Below, in pieces: positions 22,224 through 28,882 of a stretch of DNA of 28,882 nt. The translations under genes were made by a program, and so were the position numbers. Each line of letters begins with the position of its first letter. Within the stretch, counting starts at the first letter, position 1. Origin of the DNA: a virus. The notes below the pieces were generated by a model. The model saw only the letters and a program-made list of their open reading frames with translations, had not been told where the DNA came from and made no database searches. The DNA lies in IMG/VR virus record IMGVR_UViG_3300025168_000457, positions 1 to 28,882 of that record; one strand, given 5' to 3'.

Positions 22224-23731
22224 TGGCAGATATAAGTAAAGAAATAGCAAAAAAAGATGCTCAAAAGTTATTTGATTCAATAGGAAAATTTACAAGTTCT
22301 GGTTGGGTTACTACAGGAGAGGAAGGAAATACATTAGATGAGGTAAAAAGAATTATAAAGAAATATAAAGACGGCAATGATTTAAATTTATTAGAATCTT
22401 TATATGAAGAAATATATAGCACTGGAGTAAATACTACGTTAAAGGGAGAATTTGCTGGCCAACAAAGATTAAAAGATAGGTTAGAAAAATTAAAAAAAGA
22501 AAATCCTAATAGGTCTTTACTAGAATTAGATTTAATTGATGAAGGAAGAGAATTTTCTATAAAAGGAGGTCAAGCTCAATTTGAACGTCCTTTTGATTTA
22601 TATAATAAACATAAATCTGAAATACCATCTTATGTTGCTCCTAATTCTGACATAACCCTAGAAGGTATAACAGAAAGGTTTCAAGGGGGTAATAAAACAA
22701 ATCCTTTAACTGTTGATGACATTAATGCTTTGGATAATAAAAATGCTATTGACTTAATAATAAATAATAAAATCCCTTTAACTGATGAGGCTAGAGGCAC
22801 TTTGTTTACTTATTTAAAATATTCACCTCAAGAGTATCAAGATAATTTTAAGTCTACTTATTATAGTCAAGAAGAAATTGACAGAATGAAAGGGACGGAA
22901 TATACAGATCAAACAGATGAAACAATTCCAGAGGTTGATCCTGATGTAATGCTTCATGAAACACTAGACACTCCAGATGTTCTTCAAGAGCCTATAGAGG
23001 CGGAACCTGAAGCTGTTGAGACACAAGAAGTAATTGATAAAATTGAAGAGCCTATTGTTCCTGCTAATACAGGAAAAACAAGATCTGAAAAATTAGTTGG
23101 AGCTGGTAATGCTTTATTACAAGGAGCAGGGGCTGCATTAGATGCTATTGGCGGGCCTGGAGCTATTATATCATATATAATGGGGAAAAAGGGGCTGAAG
23201 GCTGCTATGAAAGAAATACAACCTCAAGCTAGCCCACAGTTATCTCCAATGTTTATGAAGCATTTAAGACAAACTAAAGAGTTAGCTAAAAAAGGTTTTC
23301 ATCCATCTGAAGAAATGAAGATTAGAAAAGAAATAGATGGGTCTTATCAAAGAGGATTAGAGAATGCTGTAAGAGGTTCTGGTGGTCAAAGAGCTAAATT
23401 CTTAGCGCAGTCAGGAGTTTTAGACGCTCAAAGATCTTCAGCTTTATTAGACTATGCTGTAAAGGATGAAGATTTACAAAGAAAAAATGCTGAAAAGTAT
23501 GAAAAGATAATGCTATTTAAAGAAAATTTTGATATGCAGAGAACAGACAGGGATAGAACAGAAGATATGGAAAGACAAGTCGCTACTAAAAAAGCAGCAA
23601 TTGCATTTACATCAGCAGCATTTACAAATGCTATTTCAGGTTTAAATGGTAGTACTGGAATTTTACAAAATCTATTCTCTACTAATAAAGAAATAGGAGT
23701 AAACTCTCCAGACAATTTATCAGAAAACTAA
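22223..23731 (+). CDS. Ejection (internal virion) protein candidate 2, 502 aa
   Basis: ATG 22223 overlaps the previous stop by one base (TAATG); an earlier in-frame start at 22199 is less likely. 502 aa. The N-terminal half is charged and helical; residues about 245-290 are acidic (Glu/Asp/Pro-rich linker with DPDVMLHETLDTPDVLQEPI). About 300-335 is Gly/Ala-rich and hydrophobic (GAGNALLQGAGAALDAIGGP-GAIISYIMG). The C-terminal part (HLRQTKELAKKGFHPSEEMK, RGSGGQRAKFLAQSGVLDAQ, DEDLQRKNAEKYEK) forms long helices; 'S-G-G-[NQ]-R-A-x-x-L-x-x-x-G-V-[VL]-D-A-x-R-x-x-A-L' is typical, in my recollection, of cargo proteins of crAss-like and related marine phages. With its neighbours it likely forms the head cargo that is expelled before DNA. 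The SSE role is inferred from context. Confidence 0.65.
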   Translation: MADISKEIAKKDAQKLFDSIGKFTSSGWVTTGEEGNTLDEVKRIIKKYKDGNDLNLLESLYEEIYSTGVNTTLKGEFAGQQRLKDRLEKLKKENPNRSLLELDLIDEGREFSIKGGQAQFERPFDLYNKHKSEIPSYVAPNSDITLEGITERFQGGNKTNPLTVDDINALDNKNAIDLIINNKIPLTDEARGTLFTYLKYSPQEYQDNFKSTYYSQEEIDRMKGTEYTDQTDETIPEVDPDVMLHETLDTPDVLQEPIEAEPEAVETQEVIDKIEEPIVPANTGKTRSEKLVGAGNALLQGAGAALDAIGGPGAIISYIMGKKGLKAAMKEIQPQASPQLSPMFMKHLRQTKELAKKGFHPSEEMKIRKEIDGSYQRGLENAVRGSGGQRAKFLAQSGVLDAQRSSALLDYAVKDEDLQRKNAEKYEKIMLFKENFDMQRTDRDRTEDMERQVATKKAAIAFTSAAFTNAISGLNGSTGILQNLFSTNKEIGVNSPDNLSEN

Positions 23732-23734
23732 AAT

Positions 23735-25816
23735 ATGGCACTAGACTACGGGTTATTTGAAGCACTAACTGGTCCTATGCAAGCAGCAGGGAACATACAG
23801 GCTAATCGTGATGCTCAAAAATTACAGCAATTACAAATACAAGAGCAAGAAACTCAATTACAACTAAGGGAGAAAGAAAGAGAACAGAACATACAGGGTC
23901 AATTAGATTTAGCATTTCAAGCCTCTAAAGATGCTATATTTACAAAAAATAAATATAGAAGACAAATAGATTCAGATGATTACTCTGCTTGGCATAAAGA
24001 TTATTCTGGATGGTCAGATATAGAGCAAATATTAAAGCAATATGATAATGTTCCGAATGCAAGATTACATGGTGGTTTAGATGAAGCATTATCAAAATAT
24101 AAACAAAGAGTACAAACACCTCATGCTGATCCTGAAAAAGGAAATCCTATTCTAAATAGAGTTAATCAAAACCTTGCATCAATAGAGCAATATCAAAAAT
24201 ATGCTTTAGATAAAGATGGTTATGCTAAATTTCTTACAAGTAACTCTCATAAAAGATTTGACGATTGGCAGAAAGGATTAACTGATATTTATAAATACAC
24301 TGGCCCTAGAGGAGACTATTTAGCTAATGCTGGTGAGGGGGCAAATGTAGGTGATAATATTGATTTAGATGATGTTATAGCTTCTAACTACATGTCAATT
24401 ACAAATGACATGGAAATAGATTTAGGAGTTAGTAAATCAACTTTCACTGATATTGATATACGAAATTGGGTGAGTACAGAATTACAATACCAAGAATCTG
24501 GAGGTATAGGCCGTTTTGGTGATGAAGCTATATTTGGTACAAAAGAAATAGATACAGAATATTCAACTGAGTTAGTTAGATCTTTAGATGTTTCAAATCA
24601 AACAGGAGTTTATACAGGATCTGATTATTTTAAAGTTCAAGATAATAACAAAGCAGGAAAAGGTTATTCATTTAATGAATTATTTGATGAAACTTCTTCT
24701 GAACCTTGGGGTAGATTAGGTGGTTATGATAAGAATACTAGAATGCATAGTACTAAAGGTGGAAAATCTCCTTTTTCTAAAGGAATGCAATTAGTTGGTA
24801 GTGGTAGAATATTTGCTAATAACCCTAACCTAGAAAGCGCTGTAACAAAGGCTTGGGCTGGTGTTTATGAAGGAGATGAAGAGAATCCAACATCTAGATA
24901 CAATACTAGAAATCGTAAAATTAATGATATAAATACAACAACATTATACGATAGGAGAGGTCATAAAATAACTGATCAAGATGTTGCATCAACAGTATTT
25001 ACAGGTGCGAATTTATGGCAAGAATCAGAAACTATGGATTTAAGATTAACTGGTTATCATGTTGCATTAGAAGGTAAGAATAAAGATGGAGACACTTTCT
25101 TACTAGCTGATGTATCTAGTGAAGATGATATGAATAAAATGAAAGAACAGTATGGAGATGTTCAATTTGATTATGTTATGGTTGCTGAACTTATAGATGA
25201 TGATTTAGGTCCTGATGATGCTTATTATAGAAAAGTTGACATGGAGGATCCAAATCTTCAAGCTACTATAAATAAAAGTATAGACTCTAAAGACTTAAAT
25301 AATGTTTTAAATCAAATGGCCACTTATGAAGAAGAGATGGCACACAAGCAATATCAAAATAATCGTAAATTAGTTGATGGAGCTAAGATACAAAAGCAAA
25401 TGAATTTACCAGATGATGCTGCTGTTTCTCAAGTTGTTAGTGCTTATGATCAATCTCTTACTGTTGGATTAGCTACAGCAGGAATACCTAGTAAAAAAAT
25501 TGAACAAGCAATTCCTATGATAATTGCTGATTTATACTTAGCTTCGCAAGAACAAAAAGAATTTCCAGTTGTTGTAGAAAAAGATGATCAAGGAAATATA
25601 ACCAAACAAGCTAACACCCCTTATGAGCTTATGGCTTATCAAGCACAACAATTAAAAATAGGCTTAACTTCTGGTAATCCTCAGTTTGAATTAATGCTAG
25701 AAGCTATAAAAACAGGCCAGTATAATAAATATAGAGAAAGTACAAGTGATACAAAGGCTTATAATCAAAGCAAAAATTTAGCTAGAACTATTCAGAATTA
25801 TTATAATAATAAATAA
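23735..25816 (+). CDS. Ejection (internal virion) protein candidate 3, 693 aa
   Basis: 693 aa, ATG 4 nt after the previous stop, TAA overlapping the next ATG by one base. The N-terminus has a Gln/Leu/Glu-rich coiled coil (residues about 20-55: DAQKLQQLQIQEQETQLQLR-EKERE). Most of the rest is soluble and mixed helical with few hydrophobic runs; segments such as SWHKDY-like (YSAWHKDYSGWSDIEQILKQ), GARGDY-type (TGPRGDYLANAG) and DRRGHKITDQDVASTVFTGA are distinctive but I cannot name a domain. No catalytic triad, lysozyme or peptidase motif is evident. Position, size and coiled coil parallel the T7 gp15/crAss cargo class, a soluble tube-forming or cargo protein injected with the genome. Function is by context. 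Confidence 0.6.
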   Translation: MALDYGLFEALTGPMQAAGNIQANRDAQKLQQLQIQEQETQLQLREKEREQNIQGQLDLAFQASKDAIFTKNKYRRQIDSDDYSAWHKDYSGWSDIEQILKQYDNVPNARLHGGLDEALSKYKQRVQTPHADPEKGNPILNRVNQNLASIEQYQKYALDKDGYAKFLTSNSHKRFDDWQKGLTDIYKYTGPRGDYLANAGEGANVGDNIDLDDVIASNYMSITNDMEIDLGVSKSTFTDIDIRNWVSTELQYQESGGIGRFGDEAIFGTKEIDTEYSTELVRSLDVSNQTGVYTGSDYFKVQDNNKAGKGYSFNELFDETSSEPWGRLGGYDKNTRMHSTKGGKSPFSKGMQLVGSGRIFANNPNLESAVTKAWAGVYEGDEENPTSRYNTRNRKINDINTTTLYDRRGHKITDQDVASTVFTGANLWQESETMDLRLTGYHVALEGKNKDGDTFLLADVSSEDDMNKMKEQYGDVQFDYVMVAELIDDDLGPDDAYYRKVDMEDPNLQATINKSIDSKDLNNVLNQMATYEEEMAHKQYQNNRKLVDGAKIQKQMNLPDDAAVSQVVSAYDQSLTVGLATAGIPSKKIEQAIPMIIADLYLASQEQKEFPVVVEKDDQGNITKQANTPYELMAYQAQQLKIGLTSGNPQFELMLEAIKTGQYNKYRESTSDTKAYNQSKNLARTIQNYYNNK

Positions 25817-28800
25817 TGGCAGAAGACTATACATCAGGGCTAAACATATTATTAGGAAACGCTAACCCTACTACTAGACAACCTCAATCACCTGAACAAG
25901 ATTTACAGAGTCAGTATGATTCTCAGATGAATACAGAACCTTCTAATTTTTCTCAATTACTAGGAAGTGTGTCTACTATGCCTGAGCAAAATATAGAATT
26001 AGACAGATATACTAGAGGTATGGCTGCTGATCAGATGGGAGACCAGCAATATGCTGGATTAGATAGATTAAGAGAAGGTGCTGCTCCAGAACAACAATTT
26101 GCAGATCCTGCTGAAATGATTAGTTCTGCTGGACAAAGAGTAGAGAGGGGATTAAAAGCAGGTTGGGGTGATTTAGTTGCTGGAACAGGAGATACTATTG
26201 ACTTTGTTACTGCATTAGTTAGTCCAGGAGAAGGAGATCTAACTACGAGTGTAGGCTCTTATCTTAAAAAAGTAGGAACAGAATATCAAAAAGAAAATGC
26301 TTTAGTATTATCTGAAGACTTACAAGATATAACATGGGACGATATGTTTAAAGGAGAGTTTTGGTCTTCTAAAATATCTAGATTAGTTCCTTATGCTGCA
26401 TCATTTGTAATACCCTATGCTGGTGGGTCTATGTTTGCAGGAAGATTACTCGGGAGGTATGGTCCTACAGCTTTAAAGTATGCGTCTAAATCAGGTATGT
26501 TTGGTAAAATGGCTAAGGGTGTAAAACTAACAGGGGCTGGAGAAAAAGGATTTAAAGGAGTAAAAGGTACAGGTGCTTTAGGCAAACTAGGAGTTGATCT
26601 TGGTAAGGCAGGATATGCCCCTACTAAACTTGCAAGAAATATAAGTGGATATATTGGTGGTGGTGCAACAGCCAATTTATTTGAAGGAGCTTATTTAGCT
26701 GGAGAAGCCTATCAAGAAATGGCTAATGATGTAGATGATAATGGCAATCCGTTATTTACACCAGAAGAAGCAGCTAGTCATGCTGCTGGCGTTATGGGAG
26801 ATAATGCTAAATGGATGGGAGTAGATATGCTTCAATATGGTATTTTATTTGGAGGTGCTGGTAGAGGCGTGATGGGAAAAGTATTAAGAAATCCAATTGC
26901 TAAAACACCATTTGCTACAAACATGAAAGGGCTTACAGGAATGTTAATGAGAAGAGTGGTTCCTAATTTACCTGCTGCTGCGGCATATGCAAGTATAGAA
27001 GGAATAACAGAAGGATTCCAAGAGGTGTATCAAGAATGGGCTAAATACAAAAACATACAACAAGCTAACAATAAAGGTTATGCTTCTGCAATGTCATGGC
27101 TTAGAGAAGCTCCATTTGGTGAAGACAGGCCTGAACTTAGAGATATATTCTGGTCTTCTGTAGGATTAGGAGGTGCTATGGGTGGAGCTAGAGGTTACTT
27201 TGATGCTGCTGCTGAAAGAAAACATCTCACTGATAAAAAGATAGATGCTTATAATAATGTAATAGATATGCTTTCTAACAATGAAGGCAATATGAGTGCA
27301 GATCAAGCTATAATATTTGAACAAGCTATAGATAACTTAATTGCATCAAATTTATGGAATTATTCAGGAGATGGTTCTGCTGCTATGTCTATTGTAGATA
27401 ACTTAGTTAAAGACAATAAACTATCAGAAGAACAAGGGCTTGAATATAAAGCTAGAATTGAATTAGCTGAAAGAGACTATGAAACACATCATGTTAATAG
27501 TTCTCTTACAGAGGCAGGTGCTGAAAAAGCATTTAACCTAGAAATGGTTAAAACTCGTAAAGAAGGAGAAATAGCTGATGAGACAGCAAGATATAATGAA
27601 ACAGTAGAGCATCAAAAATCTGTTATTAAAGATAAAGCAAAATTAGAAGCTAAACTTAAAATATTAAAAGACCAACATAATGCAACGTTAGAAGCTTTAA
27701 ATAACGATCTTGCAAATGTTGAGCAATCAATAGAGGATATATATACAGCTAAGGTGGATCAAGCTCCTATAGCTAAGTCTACTGGTAAAAGAGATTCTAG
27801 ATTTAAAGAAAAAGGTTTATCAAAAGACGAGTTTGAAACATTTACACAAGAAGGTGAGAAGCAGAAAACTGAAGCAGATAAAGCTGAAGCCAAAACAAAA
27901 GCTGAAGAGAAGACTGGTATCTTAGAAACAGTAAAAGATTTAGGTAGTAAAGCCGTAGAAGGTGTTAAAGGTTTATTTAGTAAAGCAAAAGACAAGGCAC
28001 AATCACCAGAAACTAAAGAGACTATAAAAAAAGTTAAAGATTATACTAAAAATGAAATAACCCCTACTGCAAAGAAGTATTTAATAAAACTATTAGAAGC
28101 TGGTAAAATTGCAGCCACGACAGTTGCCTCTATAGTGGGTACAGGTATTAATAAAATTATTAATAGAGAAGATGTAGATAAAGCCGTAAAAAAAGAAGAG
28201 AGGGCTGAATCTAAAGAAAAATCTAAAGAGTCTGACAAAGACGAAAAAAAAAAAGACCAACGTCAAATAGTTCCTAAAACTAAGGAATACGAATCCACAG
28301 AAAAAACTATAAAAGAAAAAGGAGAACCTGTTAATGTTGTAGGTGATATAGAAAAAGTAGGAGGTCCATCAGCTAGTAAATTTAGCTACATGATTAAAAG
28401 AGCTAAAGGGAAAGCCCTTAAATTCTTTGCATATAAAGAGGCAGATATAGTTAGTTTATTAAGTAAACGTCAAAACATATCATTAAGATTAGTAGAGCCT
28501 GTTAAAGGTCAGGAAGGTGTAGTTGAGATAGATGGCAAATTGTATTTCCAATTTGGTAATAAACTATATGAAAGTAAAATTGAAGTAGTTGTTGGCGATA
28601 AAGTTATTGGAGAGCTAGAACAAGCAACCCCCGAATCATATCAAGACAAAGGCCCTACTAAAAAAGCCAAGAAGAAAGATAAGCGTAAGATAGATCAATT
28701 AATAGGAGCCGTAAAAGAATCTAAAGAAAAGATTAAAAAGTTTCTTACTAGAACACAAAAAGAAATACCTAATTACGAGCCTACTACATTAAATATAAGA

Positions 28801-28882
28801 CCATTATATAGATATGGATCAGGTGTTATAGCATCATCTATAGTTAAAGATATAGTTAACAAAAAGTTTCCTGGAGCTAAAG
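25816..28882 (+). CDS. Giant ejection/internal virion protein, N-terminal 1022 residues (3' end outside window)
   Basis: The ATG at 25816 overlaps the preceding stop (TAATG) and the frame stays open to the right edge. Residues 1-110 are polar, Gln/Ser/Pro-rich. From about 130 to 465 there are repeated Gly/Ala-rich hydrophobic stretches: LVPYAASFVIPYAGGSMFAG (near 190-210), ISGYIGGGATANLFEGAYLA (near 277), MLQYGILFGGAGRG (near 338), VVPNLPAAAAYASIEGITEG-FQEVYQEW (near 381-408) and SSVGLGGAMGGARGYF (near 448-463). These look like amphipathic membrane-associating helices of a pore-forming ejection protein. About 585-650 is coiled coil; about 790-840 is a Lys/Glu-rich linker containing an 11-A run in the DNA; about 845-955 reads as folded beta/alpha sequence. 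No RNA polymerase, peptidase or muramidase motif is visible in this part. It is the last of four cargo-type genes and may continue into the partial gene at 1-317 if the window is circular. Confidence 0.7.
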   Translation, partial: MAEDYTSGLNILLGNANPTTRQPQSPEQDLQSQYDSQMNTEPSNFSQLLGSVSTMPEQNIELDRYTRGMAADQMGDQQYAGLDRLREGAAPEQQFADPAEMISSAGQRVERGLKAGWGDLVAGTGDTIDFVTALVSPGEGDLTTSVGSYLKKVGTEYQKENALVLSEDLQDITWDDMFKGEFWSSKISRLVPYAASFVIPYAGGSMFAGRLLGRYGPTALKYASKSGMFGKMAKGVKLTGAGEKGFKGVKGTGALGKLGVDLGKAGYAPTKLARNISGYIGGGATANLFEGAYLAGEAYQEMANDVDDNGNPLFTPEEAASHAAGVMGDNAKWMGVDMLQYGILFGGAGRGVMGKVLRNPIAKTPFATNMKGLTGMLMRRVVPNLPAAAAYASIEGITEGFQEVYQEWAKYKNIQQANNKGYASAMSWLREAPFGEDRPELRDIFWSSVGLGGAMGGARGYFDAAAERKHLTDKKIDAYNNVIDMLSNNEGNMSADQAIIFEQAIDNLIASNLWNYSGDGSAAMSIVDNLVKDNKLSEEQGLEYKARIELAERDYETHHVNSSLTEAGAEKAFNLEMVKTRKEGEIADETARYNETVEHQKSVIKDKAKLEAKLKILKDQHNATLEALNNDLANVEQSIEDIYTAKVDQAPIAKSTGKRDSRFKEKGLSKDEFETFTQEGEKQKTEADKAEAKTKAEEKTGILETVKDLGSKAVEGVKGLFSKAKDKAQSPETKETIKKVKDYTKNEITPTAKKYLIKLLEAGKIAATTVASIVGTGINKIINREDVDKAVKKEERAESKEKSKESDKDEKKKDQRQIVPKTKEYESTEKTIKEKGEPVNVVGDIEKVGGPSASKFSYMIKRAKGKALKFFAYKEADIVSLLSKRQNISLRLVEPVKGQEGVVEIDGKLYFQFGNKLYESKIEVVVGDKVIGELEQATPESYQDKGPTKKAKKKDKRKIDQLIGAVKESKEKIKKFLTRTQKEIPNYEPTTLNIRPLYRYGSGVIASSIVKDIVNKKFPGAK

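Noticed and set aside
26415-26675. Minus-strand 86-codon Pro/Ala-rich ORF, with others at 27759-27995 and 28041-28238
   Set aside because: Complement of the Gly/Lys-rich regions of the giant ejection gene; the + strand frame is open over the whole area with consistent codon use.
1-28882. tRNA genes, CRISPR arrays, insertion sequences, integrase or attachment sites
   Set aside because: I looked for cloverleaf-type sequence, regularly spaced repeats, transposase motifs and terminal inverted repeats on both strands and saw none; nearly all the DNA is accounted for by virion genes.

Overview
This window is the virion-building (late) region of a tailed dsDNA phage with a short-tailed (podovirus) gene order. 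Every gene I accept is on the + strand, in tight ATGA/TAATG-type arrays, and the DNA is strongly AT-rich with arginine written mostly as AGA. The likely host is a member of the Bacteroidota, probably a flavobacterium-like organism. Supporting signs are start codons that follow A/T-rich leaders instead of Shine-Dalgarno sites, promoter-like elements of the Bacteroidota type (TTG, about 20 nt, TAnnTTTG; best at 11286-11319), and proteins that resemble the portal, ring and muzzle families of crAss-like (Crassvirales-type) and related marine Bacteroidota podoviruses. Family assignments come from reading the proteins, not from a search.

Layout: 1-1519 holds the C-terminal end of a large protein and four small genes of unknown role, including a 59-aa gene with a GLYANIHAKRKR-like core. 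1512-5649 encodes the large terminase and the portal. 5701-9374 is the capsid block: a scaffold-like acidic protein, the major capsid protein and two small beta-rich capsid-accessory or decoration candidates. 9436-11213 holds a small basic protein, a 252-aa unknown and a ring/adaptor candidate, and ends at a likely terminator. 11341-14388 encodes further connector/ring proteins and a small beta-rich protein. 14390-21040 is a 2216-aa muzzle (nozzle) protein. 21051-28882 encodes four ejection (internal virion) protein candidates, the last of which runs off the window.

How the parts would work together: terminase pumps DNA through the portal into a shell of major capsid protein assembled on the scaffold. 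Ring proteins and the muzzle complete the short tail, and the last four proteins are probably packaged and ejected to carry DNA across the host envelope. I see no DNA polymerase, primase, lysis enzyme, integrase, tRNA or CRISPR in the window.

Points worth attention: (a) the open reading frame at the right edge and the partial one at the left edge join exactly in frame if the window is circular, and the join reads plausibly as one 1127-aa protein; (b) the muzzle protein carries a carbohydrate-binding-like beta-sandwich just before its canonical C-terminal tail; (c) a ring protein is split by a tail-sheath-type beta domain; (d) two late genes share an identical 16-nt leader at exactly the same distance from ATG; (e) several hairpins and promoter-like elements divide the late block into likely expression units.
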